Source: Mariniblastus sp.
GTDB lineage: Bacteria; Planctomycetota; Planctomycetia; Pirellulales; Pirellulaceae
Length of the DNA: 64,000 bases
Reading direction: 5' to 3'
NCBI GenBank assembly: GCA_029251085.1
Contig: JAQXDZ010000029.1
Span: forward strand, 1-64,000
In this document: one piece after another, positions 47,404-56,908 of the stretch
How the letters are laid out: every line of letters starts with the position of its first letter
How positions within the stretch are numbered: the first letter of the stretch is position 1
Position numbers and translations under genes: made by a program
The notes under the pieces: generated by a model
Told to the model about the DNA's origin: nothing
The model's database searches: none
Seen by the model: only the letters and a program-made list of their open reading frames with translations

Positions 47404-48231
47404 ATGTCCAGAAAAACTAGGTCTCTTTCGGTTAAGTCAATTTTTTGTTTACTAAGCGTTTCGGCTATCTGCTTGTTGCTGGTCAGCAACACCACCGAGG
47501 CAGAAGAACCGACTAATGGCCCACTGGTTACAACCCCCAGTACCCCCGCGACAGCAATAAATAATTCCGGCAAGAATGCTCAGGACGATAGAAAAGCAAA
47601 AGTTCCGAAAGGAGTTGATGTTTACATGGGGCGACGCGTTGCTCAAACCATGCACTACCTCGGAGCCGAATGGCTCATTCGAAATGAACGCGAGCGCGAA
47701 GAACGCTGCTCGCTGATGCTTGCCAACCTTGGCATCCGCAAAGGCATGACGATCTGTGACATGGGCTGCGGAAATGGATTTCACTCGCTTGCGATGGCGA
47801 AAATGACTGGCAAAAATGGGTTGGTTTTAGGTGTCGATGTCCAACCTGAGATGCTTGGTTTTTTACGTGAACGAATGGAGTCAGAGGGACTCGAGAATGT
47901 CGTTCCAATTCTCGGCTCATTCCACAACCCTCATCTCCCCCCGAACACCGTTGACCTTGTACTTATGGTGGACGTCTATCATGAGTTTTCGCACCCAAAA
48001 GAAATGCTCGCCTCAATTCGCAAAAGTTTAAAACCGGACGGGCTTGTCGTACTCGTGGAATACCGTGAAGAAGATCCCAAAGTTCCGATTAAGCCACTTC
48101 ACAAGATGAGTAAAAGGCAGGTCAACAAAGAACTCAATGCCAACGGTTTTACACTCGTCAAAGAATTTGACAAATTACCGTGGCAGCACATGATGTTTTT
48201 TGGAAAATCAGATCTGCCGTTGAATGACTAG
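47404..48231 (+). CDS. Class I SAM-dependent methyltransferase with N-terminal signal-like segment
   Basis: 275 residues. The N-terminus is basic, then hydrophobic (SIFCLLSVSAICLLLVS) and ends in a polar linker, looking like a signal peptide or anchor, which is unusual for a SAM enzyme. The catalytic domain is intact: motif I CDMGCGNGFHSLAMA (~118-132), strand 2 acidic end GVDVQPEML, and motif IV region DLVLMVDVYHEFSHP, then LKPDGLVVLVEYREED. Related small methyltransferases are known in planctomycetes. It overlaps nothing and follows the permease by 63 bp. The acceptor is unknown. If exported, access to SAM is a puzzle; a membrane anchor facing the cytoplasm is an alternative. Confidence 0.85.
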   Translation: MSRKTRSLSVKSIFCLLSVSAICLLLVSNTTEAEEPTNGPLVTTPSTPATAINNSGKNAQDDRKAKVPKGVDVYMGRRVAQTMHYLGAEWLIRNEREREERCSLMLANLGIRKGMTICDMGCGNGFHSLAMAKMTGKNGLVLGVDVQPEMLGFLRERMESEGLENVVPILGSFHNPHLPPNTVDLVLMVDVYHEFSHPKEMLASIRKSLKPDGLVVLVEYREEDPKVPIKPLHKMSKRQVNKELNANGFTLVKEFDKLPWQHMMFFGKSDLPLND

Positions 48232-48278
48232 TACTCGTTCGGCAACCGGTTGGCAATCCTGGGTCAGGATAAACAGGC

Positions 48279-49088
48279 TCAATATGACGCTTCGGAAAAG
48301 AATTTGGTTTTTAAATCAATTTCTTTTCGCCAACCGTCCAACTCGACCGCGGTATTAACCAATAAAGCCTTGGCTTTCACTTCCTCGCCTTGCCGAAAAT
48401 AAGATTCGACATCTTTTTCTAAATCCGAATTTCGCGTGCGACTCAATGTTGCTGACTTAGCTTCTTCGAATTCTTTTGCCACACTCTGGTCGTTTGGATT
48501 CATCGCGATGTAGGTGCGACCGGCAATATCCATCATCCGGTACGACTTCTCAAGCTTCATTACTGCATTCCGATAGTAAACAACCTCTGCCAACTGCTCG
48601 TAATCCGTGGAAAGTATTTCACGAGCCTTCATTAATCGGTTGAAGTTTACTGCGACCAACACCGTCACGAGCAAAAAACCACCAATCATCCCAAACATCA
48701 CCACTCGCCGGGTGCGTGACACCTTTCTACTGGCAAGTTGAAACTGGGGCGTAAAATCCTGCTGGTTATCCTTCGACGGCTGCCCCAACAGACTTTTTTC
48801 GCCTGATGTTTTTAGAGTCGGGATCGAAAATTCGAAATCGCCAACATCTGACGGATCTTCCTTTTCAGCGGGGGTGACAGTTACTTTCTGTAACTCGTTC
48901 GCCGCCCCTAAAGCTTCCTTCCCCGAATTCAAATCGCCAGAATGGCTCTCCACCCAAGGTCCCGAAGGAGCCACCACTTTAGGAACGATCTCGACGCTAT
49001 CGCATTTTGTGCAGCGCACACGCCGGCCAACAATTTGCTCATCGGCTTTCAGCTTCTTCCCGCAATTTTTGCAACGAAAACGAATCAT
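48279..49088 (-). CDS. Membrane protein with N-terminal zinc ribbon, hypothetical
   Basis: 269 residues. The N-terminal CKNC...CTKC pairs (residues 6-9 and 26-29) form a zinc ribbon of the MJ0042 type (RFRCKNCGKKLKADEQIVGRR). A ~90-residue acidic/Ser linker leads to a single transmembrane helix (~129-148: VVMFGMIGGFLLVTVLVAV) and a C-terminal ~115-residue helical, charged domain. The topology suggests a cytoplasmic zinc ribbon and extracytoplasmic helical part. No enzyme motif. Two weak hairpins lie in the 47-bp gap to the converging methyltransferase gene. A recurring planctomycete architecture with no named role. Confidence 0.8.
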   Translation of the reverse strand: MIRFRCKNCGKKLKADEQIVGRRVRCTKCDSVEIVPKVVAPSGPWVESHSGDLNSGKEALGAANELQKVTVTPAEKEDPSDVGDFEFSIPTLKTSGEKSLLGQPSKDNQQDFTPQFQLASRKVSRTRRVVMFGMIGGFLLVTVLVAVNFNRLMKAREILSTDYEQLAEVVYYRNAVMKLEKSYRMMDIAGRTYIAMNPNDQSVAKEFEEAKSATLSRTRNSDLEKDVESYFRQGEEVKAKALLVNTAVELDGWRKEIDLKTKFFSEASY

Positions 49089-49292
49089 CCAAATCTCAAC
49101 TGCGTGGTTGATCTTATTTTTGCCCAGATTCTAACGTGTTCCCTTGTTTCTTCCTAAGCTAATTCCAGCTCAAAAAATTCCGCTGATTATTCCCGATCTT
49201 GCGAATTAACTGATTCAGCCTCAACCCTCACCCACTTACCGGTAAACAAATTGCAGGTGGGTTCAATGGGAAAACCAAAACACTTTAATCAA

Positions 49293-50783
49293 TCAGGCCA
49301 AAATCGACTTTGCCACATTTCCATGCACATCCGTCAACCGATAATCCCGACCTTGAAATCGATAGGTTAATGCTTCATGGTTGATCCCCAATGTATGCAG
49401 TAACGTCGCATTGAGGTCGTGGACATGCATTGGATCGCGAGTAATGTTGTAACACCAGTCGTCTGTCTCTCCGTAACGGAACCCCTGTTTGATCCCTCCA
49501 CCAGCCATCCAAATTGAGAAACAACGCGGGTGATGGTCGCGTCCAAAGTTACTTTCATTACCACCTTGGCGATAAACCGTCCTTCCAAACTCTCCACCCC
49601 AAATCACCAATGTATCTTCTAGCATTCCTCGGGCTTTAAGATCCATAATCAATGCCGCCGACCCCTGATCAACCTCTTTCGCAATCTTTCGATGGCGTGA
49701 AGGAAGGCCGGAGTGATGATCCCAGCCGCGATGATAGATTTGAATAAAGCGGACACCTTTTTCAGCCAGTCGTCTCGCCAGCAAACAATTGGCAGCATGC
49801 GTCCCAGGCAGCTTCGCTTCGTCACCGTACAACTTAAAAGTTGACTCGGGTTCACGAGAAATATCTGTCAAATCCGGAACGGATGTTTGCATGCGATAGG
49901 CCATCTCGTAAGCCGCGACTCGTGTATCAATTTCAGGATCACCTACTTGCTGCCTGTGCAGCGAATTTAAACGAGCAAGATCGTCTAACATCTTACGCTG
50001 CTGAGCAAGAGTTTCTCCCGTCGGATCCTTCAAATACAAAACTGGATTCCCCTCACTCCTCAACTTCACTCCCTGATGGTTACTCGGCAGGAATGCCGAT
50101 CCCCATAAACGAGAGTAGTTTGGCTGAGCCTGAGGATCACTGTTTTTATCAAGCAGAACAACGTAGGCAGGCAAGTTCTCACTTTCTGACCCCAAACCGT
50201 AACTCGTCCAAGCACCGATTGAGGGACGCCCCGGTTGCTGATGTCCCGTTTGAAAAAAAGTAATCGCGGGATCATGATTGATCGCTTCGGTGTACATCGA
50301 ATTAATGATGCAAATATCATCAGCGATTTTGTGATGGTGCGGCAGTAGATCACTGATCCACTGGCCACTTTTTCCGTGTTGCCGAAACGGGGCAATCGAT
50401 TGGGCTGCAGGGAATTTTGTTTGTCCGGACGTCATCCCCGTTAACCGCTGGCCATTTCGAATCGAATCCGGCAACTCTTGCCCGTTGAGCTTACTAAGCG
50501 TTGGTTTGTGATCAAAGGTATCGATTTGCGATGGTGCCCCCGACTGGCAAAGATAGATCACTCGTTTCGCCGTGGGTGGGAAATGCACCGGACCAGGTTT
50601 TCCCGGACCATATCCCGGGCCGTTCGAAGTCGCCAATGATTTTTGCCGGTCATCTAACGCTAGTGCAGACTTTCCCGAACGCATCAACGAATAAAAAGCG
50701 GCCATCCCAATTCCAACTCGAGACGAAGCTCCGAGAAACTGGCGGCGGTTTTGGCGTTGGCAATAATCCTCAAATGGATGCAT
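49293..50783 (-). CDS. DUF1501 family Tat-exported protein
   Basis: 496 residues. A twin-arginine-like leader RRQFLGASSRVGIGMAAFY is at ~13-31. DUF1501 domain: VIYLCQSGAPSQIDTFDHKP, ICIINSMYTEAINHDPAITFFQTGHQQPGRPSIGAW (split), FIQIYHRGWDHHSGL, LVIWGGEFGRT with the following RDHHPRCFSIWMAGGG. The alkaline phosphatase-like fold suggests a metal-dependent activity, but none is established. It starts 5 bp after the PSD1 stop, the standard PSD1-DUF1501 gene pair of planctomycetes, and is the last gene of the sulfatase run. The C-terminal Ala/Ile-ending tail is complete. Confidence 0.93.
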   Translation of the reverse strand: MHPFEDYCQRQNRRQFLGASSRVGIGMAAFYSLMRSGKSALALDDRQKSLATSNGPGYGPGKPGPVHFPPTAKRVIYLCQSGAPSQIDTFDHKPTLSKLNGQELPDSIRNGQRLTGMTSGQTKFPAAQSIAPFRQHGKSGQWISDLLPHHHKIADDICIINSMYTEAINHDPAITFFQTGHQQPGRPSIGAWTSYGLGSESENLPAYVVLLDKNSDPQAQPNYSRLWGSAFLPSNHQGVKLRSEGNPVLYLKDPTGETLAQQRKMLDDLARLNSLHRQQVGDPEIDTRVAAYEMAYRMQTSVPDLTDISREPESTFKLYGDEAKLPGTHAANCLLARRLAEKGVRFIQIYHRGWDHHSGLPSRHRKIAKEVDQGSAALIMDLKARGMLEDTLVIWGGEFGRTVYRQGGNESNFGRDHHPRCFSIWMAGGGIKQGFRYGETDDWCYNITRDPMHVHDLNATLLHTLGINHEALTYRFQGRDYRLTDVHGNVAKSILA

Positions 50784-50788
50784 CGGCT

Positions 50789-53700
50789 TTAACCTTTCGT
50801 CAAAAATTCACTTAAATTCATTAACAGCCGAGCCACCTGAGTTAGGGCAGCCAGCTCGGCGCGATCCTTCACAACCGTGAGTTTAATTCCACCAACCCCC
50901 AGCGTTTGATCCGCAGCAGACAAATCCGCTTGGTATTGCTCAAGCCGCTGATAGTAAGTCTCCACGAGGACTTTAAGCTCGGCTTCCGCAGGATCCCGAG
51001 AGGTACAACACTTAAAACCGAACGCAATCTTTGACTCAATCGTGGGTCGACCTGAATCGAGCATTCGCTTCCCTAAAAAACGCGCGGCTTCGACGAATTG
51101 CGGATCATGAAGCATCACCAATGCCTGCAAGGGAGTGTTGGTGGACGATCGCCGCACCACACAATACTCGCGGCTCGGTGCATCGAACGTCGACATCGAC
51201 GGAGGAGGTACCGTGCGTTTCCAAAATGTATAGAGCGTTCGCCGAAGCAATTGCTCCGCCTGGGTCTGATGTGGATAAGCTCGCGAATAACCAGGTCGAT
51301 TGTTGACTTCCATCCACAATCCCTGAGGGTGATAAGGATAGACACTCGCACCCCCGATTTTATGATCAAGCAACCCGCTGACAGCAAGTGAGTTGTCTCG
51401 AATTTCCTCGGCATCGAGTCTCACTCGCGGGCCTCGCGTTAAAAAGCGATTCTCAGGATCCCATTGAAAACTGGCCTCGGTAATTCGAGACGATTGCATG
51501 TAAGTTCGTGAAGAAACCATCGTCTTTAAAATAGCTTTGACGTCCCATCCCGATTCCATGAACTCAACCGCCAGCCAATCCAGCAGATCAGGATGGCTGG
51601 GATACTCGCCTTGGGCGCCAAAATCTTCGCTGGTTTTCACAATCCCGACTCCGAACAGCCGCTGCCAAAAACGATTAACGCTAACTCGTGCAGTGAGAGG
51701 TTGTTTCGAGGACACCAGCCACTGGGCCAGCCCTAATCGGTTTTGCGGCCCGTCTACACCGAGCGTCCCAATCGTCGATGGAACTCCGGGAGTAACAGGA
51801 CGTTCTTTAATCGGTTTATCATATTCCCCTCGCTCTAAAACATAGACAGGACGAGGCTGGGGCATTTCCTGCATCACCATCGTGGCCGGTACGACCAATG
51901 CCTTTTTTAATTCCGCGCGGACCGTCTGAAGTTCATTAACGATCTGGCGCATTTCCTTAGAACCCAATCTCATCACTAACAATTCTCTTAATCGGTTTGT
52001 TTGCTCGGCGGATCGATTTGCGAGGTCAATTGCCAGCAAATCCTCAAGCGGTCCAACCGTGGGTGCGATCGTTGAAGCTGAAACTCGAAATCTTCCGATT
52101 TGATGAGAGCCACCATAGCGGTGCAACATTTTAATTCGAACCGTTGTCCCACGCGGTATTGGCGTCTCTAAACTGTAGATCGCCAGCCGATTATCGGGAC
52201 GAACATTTCCGTCAACCGCCCACCCCGTCGCGTCAACACGTCCGTCAATTGTGAGATCTACCGTGTATCGTTTTTGTTCATAATCGGCACTTGCAGAAGC
52301 AATTTTCACTGGTTCATACAAATCACCATCACCCAATTTCGCCTCCACAATAAATTCAGAAAGTACATAGTTCCCATTAAAACCACGACTTGCAGAACCG
52401 TTAACTAGCGAAGGATCAACCATCGCTTCCAACCGAATTGCCTGAACAGATTGCTTTGTCTCAAAAACAAATTCGTAATCATCCTTAATTGGATTTTCCC
52501 CGACCATAAGCACGCTTTGGTCTTCCATGATTTTCGGGGTCGCTCCGCCTGAAGAGATGACATTAACCGGCGGCAAAATTTCCCATTTGGCAACCTGCTT
52601 ACGAACATCACTCTCCCATTGATTGATGGGCGTTTTTAATTCAGCCAATTTCCCTTCAAGCTTTGCTATTCGCAGTTCCAACTGGTCATGGCCTGCTTTA
52701 AGCGGCGAGGCAATCACCCGATTGGGAGCAAACCCATTGAGTCCCCGCTCAGGCACGTTGTTAAAGAATGCGTAAAACCGGTAAAAATCTTCCTGCGAAA
52801 TGGGATCATATTTGTGATCATGACAACGGGCGCAAGTGAACGTCTGGCCCAACCAAACCGTCGATGCAGTCACGACTCGGTCAATGACATATTCGGTCCG
52901 ATACTCTTCGTCCACCACTCCACCCTCGATCGTGATGGGGTGATTGCGGTTAAAACCAGTCGCCAATCGTGTTTGATCCGTCGCCTCCGGTAGTAAATCT
53001 CCAGCAATTTGCTCGACCGTAAATTGGTCAAATGGCATATTGGTATTGAAGGCATTAATCACCCAGTCTCGCCAAACCCATTGCTTGCGCTCGCGATCGT
53101 ATTGGTAGCCGCTGGTATCCGCATACCTCGCCGAGTCCAGCCAAAATCGTGCCATTTGTTCGCCATAATGCTCGCTTGAAAGCAATCGATCCACAACTTT
53201 CCCGTAAGCAATCCTGAGAGGCGATTTATCATTTTCAAACGCTTCAATTTCGGCAAACGAAGGTGGCAAACCTGTCAAATCAAATGTCACTCTCCGGATT
53301 AAACTGCTCCGTTCAGCCACAGCTGACGGCTTGCGATTCTCCCGCATCACACGAGCCACCACAAACGCGTCGATCGCATTAAAGACATCTGCTTGATCTG
53401 CAACCTCGGGTAGCTCCGGACGTTGGGGTGTTTGATACGACCAATGTTTCTCGTAATTGGCGCCCGCCCCAATCCACGCACGTAGAATTTTGACTTCTGC
53501 ACTGGAGAGCGAGTGTTTTTGAGAGTCGGGTGGTGGCATTTTCGTATCCGGATCTGCCGTTGTCACCCTCGCAATCAACTCGCTTTTGCTTGGATTTTCA
53601 AAATCAAAAACATCAAATTCGATCGCCGAAGCACGATCGTCCAACCGTAAATCAGTTGCCTGGCCTTCCTCGCTGGCCCGATCAGGTCCGTGGCACAAAA

Positions 53701-53827
53701 AACAGCGATCCGAAAGGATCGGTCGCACGTCTCGATTGAATTCGACCGTGTCTTCCTGCCCGTAGCTGAGATGAAGGATTGAGATCCAACAACCAAATAT
53801 GATTCCAACCATTTTCAAACTAAACAT
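50789..53827 (-). CDS. PSD1 / DUF1549-DUF1553 heme protein
   Basis: 1,012 residues from the ATG at 53827 (ggtgaatta upstream); an in-frame start at 53851 would place eight extra residues before the signal. The N-terminus is hydrophobic, then a planctomycete cytochrome box with CFLCHG (~42). DUF1549 (~135-350) is followed by a middle beta-rich insert (~440-600; GASHQIGRFRVS-like, IRLEAMVDPSLVNG) resembling a discoidin-type domain, then DUF1553 (~690-960: VNRFWQRLFGVGIVKTSEDFG, HPDLLDWLAVEFMESGWDVK). Secreted; biochemical role unknown. Cotranscribed with DUF1501 downstream; the nearest sulfatase ends 51 bp upstream. Confidence 0.93.
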   Translation of the reverse strand: MFSLKMVGIIFGCWISILHLSYGQEDTVEFNRDVRPILSDRCFLCHGPDRASEEGQATDLRLDDRASAIEFDVFDFENPSKSELIARVTTADPDTKMPPPDSQKHSLSSAEVKILRAWIGAGANYEKHWSYQTPQRPELPEVADQADVFNAIDAFVVARVMRENRKPSAVAERSSLIRRVTFDLTGLPPSFAEIEAFENDKSPLRIAYGKVVDRLLSSEHYGEQMARFWLDSARYADTSGYQYDRERKQWVWRDWVINAFNTNMPFDQFTVEQIAGDLLPEATDQTRLATGFNRNHPITIEGGVVDEEYRTEYVIDRVVTASTVWLGQTFTCARCHDHKYDPISQEDFYRFYAFFNNVPERGLNGFAPNRVIASPLKAGHDQLELRIAKLEGKLAELKTPINQWESDVRKQVAKWEILPPVNVISSGGATPKIMEDQSVLMVGENPIKDDYEFVFETKQSVQAIRLEAMVDPSLVNGSASRGFNGNYVLSEFIVEAKLGDGDLYEPVKIASASADYEQKRYTVDLTIDGRVDATGWAVDGNVRPDNRLAIYSLETPIPRGTTVRIKMLHRYGGSHQIGRFRVSASTIAPTVGPLEDLLAIDLANRSAEQTNRLRELLVMRLGSKEMRQIVNELQTVRAELKKALVVPATMVMQEMPQPRPVYVLERGEYDKPIKERPVTPGVPSTIGTLGVDGPQNRLGLAQWLVSSKQPLTARVSVNRFWQRLFGVGIVKTSEDFGAQGEYPSHPDLLDWLAVEFMESGWDVKAILKTMVSSRTYMQSSRITEASFQWDPENRFLTRGPRVRLDAEEIRDNSLAVSGLLDHKIGGASVYPYHPQGLWMEVNNRPGYSRAYPHQTQAEQLLRRTLYTFWKRTVPPPSMSTFDAPSREYCVVRRSSTNTPLQALVMLHDPQFVEAARFLGKRMLDSGRPTIESKIAFGFKCCTSRDPAEAELKVLVETYYQRLEQYQADLSAADQTLGVGGIKLTVVKDRAELAALTQVARLLMNLSEFLTKG

Positions 53828-53878
53828 TAATTCACCAATTACGCGGACCACGGCTAATCAAACGAATCACGAAGAAAA

Positions 53879-55312
53879 CTATTTTAACCCAAGTTCACTC
53901 GAAGCCGATTTTCGTTTCTTTTTCATCTGGTTTGCCAAATCCTCACGAACCGAGCGATATTCTGATCGATCGGCAACATTTATAAATTCGCCCGGATCGT
54001 TTTTCAAATCGTATAGTTCCGTCCCCTTTGCTCCTTGAGCCCATTCTGTATAGCGATAACTGCCATTTCTTAGACTGGCGCCTTTACGCGTAGAAACAGA
54101 AAAAACCGTATCCTTAGTCCACAAATCTGTTTCCACATCGTTGAGAATTGGCACCATACTTTTTCCCTGAATGTATTTTGGCGGAGACAACTGACAAAGA
54201 GAACTAACGGTTGGATAGAGATCAATCAACTCACACATGTGTTGCGTTGATCTCCCATGAAACTTGCTTAACCAGGGCGCACTGAAAATAAACGGGACTC
54301 TGGTAGTCTCTTCGAACAAATGCTGCTTTTGCCATTTATGATGTTCGCCCAAGTGATAACCGTGATCACTGGTAAACACAACGAGCGTTTTTTGTTTCAA
54401 ATCCAGTTCATCGAGGGCATCTAACAGACGCCCCACTTGAAAATCCATGTGGCTGACGCACCCATAGTAAGCACTCAAAATACCGGGCATTTGTTCGGTT
54501 GTAATTTTCAAAGATTCGTTTGTTTTGTATGTTTTCGTCGGCTGACCCACATCCTCGAGATCATCGGCGGGCACTTCGGGCAAAACCATTTCCTGCTCAG
54601 GGTACATTCTGAAATATGCCTCGGGCGCGACTAACGGCACGTGTGGCCGCACAAATCCACAGGCGATAAAAAATGGCTCTTCCCGATGTTTCTTCATCAG
54701 TTCAATCGTCTTGGTTGCCGCCAAACCATCGGCCATTGCCAGGTCACCATCGGTCGCCTCAACCCGCTGAAATGTTTGACTCGCTTTCCAACCCGGCGAA
54801 TGTTGAATCGTCTTGCCGGGCAAATTCTGCTCACCGCATTGAATATTGTAGGTCTCGCCCCATGATTGCGGATCGTCTGCAATCGCAGTCCCATCGATCA
54901 CTTCCTGCGGAATTCCCATGTGGTAGATTTTCCCAACCCGGGCAACATAGTATCCGTTATTCAAAAATAATTGAGGAAGGGTAACCGCTTTAGGGCGATA
55001 CTTGCGAAAGATCGTTGTGTTTTGCAAGTCGCCTGTACTGTACGGATACAGCCCATTCATCATCGACGAACGCGAGGCGCCGCAGACAGGAAACTGACAG
55101 TACATTCGATGAAAGCTAACCCCCCGGCGGGCAAGCCGATCCAGATTCGGTGTCTTGCATTGAGGATGCCCAAATCCACTAAGTGCTGTGTTCAGGTCGT
55201 CCGACATAATCAAGAGGACATTAGGGCGGGCAGGGGCTTCGTCTGCCATCAACTCAACCGGTGCCGCTAAAAACCAAATCAGACCCAAAAACATTACACC
55301 GCGACACACCAT
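53879..55312 (-). CDS. Secreted sulfatase, iduronate-2-sulfatase-like
   Basis: 477 residues from the ATG at 55312 (agagg ~8 nt upstream); in-frame starts up to 55387 would precede the signal peptide (VMFLGLIWFLAAPVELMA) with 25 non-signal residues. The nucleophile motif is CGASR (Cys ~77), with Ala where the others in this window have Pro. LIMSDDLNTALSGFGHPQCKTPNLD gives the metal site, and VFTSDHGYHLGEHHKWQK the second. RPHVPLVAPE and the KTLVVFTSDH block place it near iduronate-2-sulfatase-like S1 enzymes. Cleaves sulfate from a polysaccharide, type unknown. It precedes PSD1 by 51 bp and follows another sulfatase. Confidence 0.94.
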   Translation of the reverse strand: MVCRGVMFLGLIWFLAAPVELMADEAPARPNVLLIMSDDLNTALSGFGHPQCKTPNLDRLARRGVSFHRMYCQFPVCGASRSSMMNGLYPYSTGDLQNTTIFRKYRPKAVTLPQLFLNNGYYVARVGKIYHMGIPQEVIDGTAIADDPQSWGETYNIQCGEQNLPGKTIQHSPGWKASQTFQRVEATDGDLAMADGLAATKTIELMKKHREEPFFIACGFVRPHVPLVAPEAYFRMYPEQEMVLPEVPADDLEDVGQPTKTYKTNESLKITTEQMPGILSAYYGCVSHMDFQVGRLLDALDELDLKQKTLVVFTSDHGYHLGEHHKWQKQHLFEETTRVPFIFSAPWLSKFHGRSTQHMCELIDLYPTVSSLCQLSPPKYIQGKSMVPILNDVETDLWTKDTVFSVSTRKGASLRNGSYRYTEWAQGAKGTELYDLKNDPGEFINVADRSEYRSVREDLANQMKKKRKSASSELGLK

Positions 55313-55423
55313 AGCCTGACCTCTTGTTACTTCGTTTGAATGATTGAGTCTAACAAATTCTTTGTTAGCGATTTTGTTTGGGCTCATGACAACAAGCCCC
55401 TTACCTAAATGGCAGAGAGAACA

Positions 55424-56908
55424 TTAACCCCCGGACTTCTTTTTCGTCTTTCCTGGGTTAGCACGCTTTGATTTCCAGAGATTAATTTTGTCGACATCGT
55501 TTTTTGATGGAGCTCCCCGGGCGCTTCTTCCAGACTCAACATCGTTTACTAATTGATCCAACAGTTTTTTCGCGACATCCGGTTGTTGACGGTAAAGATT
55601 ATCTTGCTCTCGTGGATCCTTCGCCAGATTATAAAGTTGTGCCTCCTCAGAATCCGCTCCCATCTCTTTTTCTTTGGGTGAACTCCAGCCACCAGACCCT
55701 CGAGCCAGTAACAACTTCCAGTCTCCCGAACGATACGCAAAGTGCCCGGATATCGAATGGTGGACTACGCCGGCGCGGTTGGATTCAATTTGATTCCCAA
55801 ATAAAGCCGGTAAAAAACTGACACTATCTTCACAACTGCCCGGAGGTACCTGTACACCAAGTACTTCTACAGCCGTTCGGAAGAAATCGGTCAAACAGAT
55901 CAACTGTGAACATTGTGATCCGGGAGTAACTTTCCCAGGCCATCGAACAATGAACGGAACACGATGACCGCCGTCCCAGATATCAGCCTTCGACCCTCGC
56001 ATCTCACCACTTACCTTGTGCCCCTGCTCAGCCAGTCCTTTAATGTCAGCCGCCTTAGAACAGCCATTGTCACTCGTAAAAATCACAAGTGTATTTTCGC
56101 TGAAACCTTGAGCTTGTAGAGCCTTCGAAATTTCCCCAACGGCGTGATCCGTCTGCATGACAAAGTCACCATAATCTCCCAGTCCACTCATCCCAACCCA
56201 ACGCCCTGTTGGCACGATCGGAGTGTGGGGCGACCCAAGTGGGACGTAAAGAAAAAATGGTTTTTCCTTTCCCTTGCGAGAATTAATATAGTCGACACTC
56301 TTTTTTGTCACTCGGGGAAGAAAATTCTCAACTGGATCATGTTCAATCACTTCCCCGTTTTCAATGATTGCCTCCATACTGCGAGCATGGTGAATTCCAT
56401 GAAAATAATCAAACCCTCGATGAACCGGGCCGTCAGGAATGGTCGATCCCACCGGTGGCACTGCTTTTCCTTTCGCCTTCAGGCGTTTCCTCGTTTGGGG
56501 ATCGAGATACTCAAAATTTAAATGCCACTTTCCAATGATGGCAGTATCGTATCCTTGAGTTCGATAAAACCCGGCAACCGTCGGTCGATCTTCTGCAATC
56601 AAGCATGGAGAAAACCCCTGAACAACTCCTTTTTGCAACTTGGTTCTCCAACTGTAACGCCCAGTCAAAAGACCGTAGCGAGTCGGCGTGCACACGGAGG
56701 ATCCGGAGTGAGCATCAGTGAAAATCATCCCCTCGGTGGCCAACTGATCAACGTGGGGAGTTTTTATCTTGCCGTGTTCAGGATTCAAACATTGCACATC
56801 CCCGTACCCAAGATCATCGCAAATAATAAAAACGACATTAGGCTGCTCCTGCCCGAAGGCTGGGACAGCGAGTAAGAGGAATGCAATTATGGCGAAAGGA
56901 ATTTTCAT
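55424..56908 (-). CDS. Secreted arylsulfatase-type sulfatase
   Basis: 494 residues with signal peptide (MKIPFAIIAFLLLAVPAFG). The ATG overlaps the previous stop by 4 bp (ATGA), and aagga precedes it. Nucleophile motif CTPTR (Cys ~73); metal-site blocks FIICDDLGYGDVQ and FTSDNGCSKA; GKWHLN near 140. The C-terminus is basic (KSKRANPGKTKKKSGG). Hydrolyses sulfate esters; substrate unknown. Translationally coupled to the sulfatase upstream, so the two are likely made in similar amounts and act on the same material. Confidence 0.95.
   Translation of the reverse strand: MKIPFAIIAFLLLAVPAFGQEQPNVVFIICDDLGYGDVQCLNPEHGKIKTPHVDQLATEGMIFTDAHSGSSVCTPTRYGLLTGRYSWRTKLQKGVVQGFSPCLIAEDRPTVAGFYRTQGYDTAIIGKWHLNFEYLDPQTRKRLKAKGKAVPPVGSTIPDGPVHRGFDYFHGIHHARSMEAIIENGEVIEHDPVENFLPRVTKKSVDYINSRKGKEKPFFLYVPLGSPHTPIVPTGRWVGMSGLGDYGDFVMQTDHAVGEISKALQAQGFSENTLVIFTSDNGCSKAADIKGLAEQGHKVSGEMRGSKADIWDGGHRVPFIVRWPGKVTPGSQCSQLICLTDFFRTAVEVLGVQVPPGSCEDSVSFLPALFGNQIESNRAGVVHHSISGHFAYRSGDWKLLLARGSGGWSSPKEKEMGADSEEAQLYNLAKDPREQDNLYRQQPDVAKKLLDQLVNDVESGRSARGAPSKNDVDKINLWKSKRANPGKTKKKSGG

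Noticed and set aside
48256-48270. Small hairpin atcctg/caggat between converging genes
   Set aside because: A 6-bp stem with 3-nt loop and no T-run is too weak to call a terminator.
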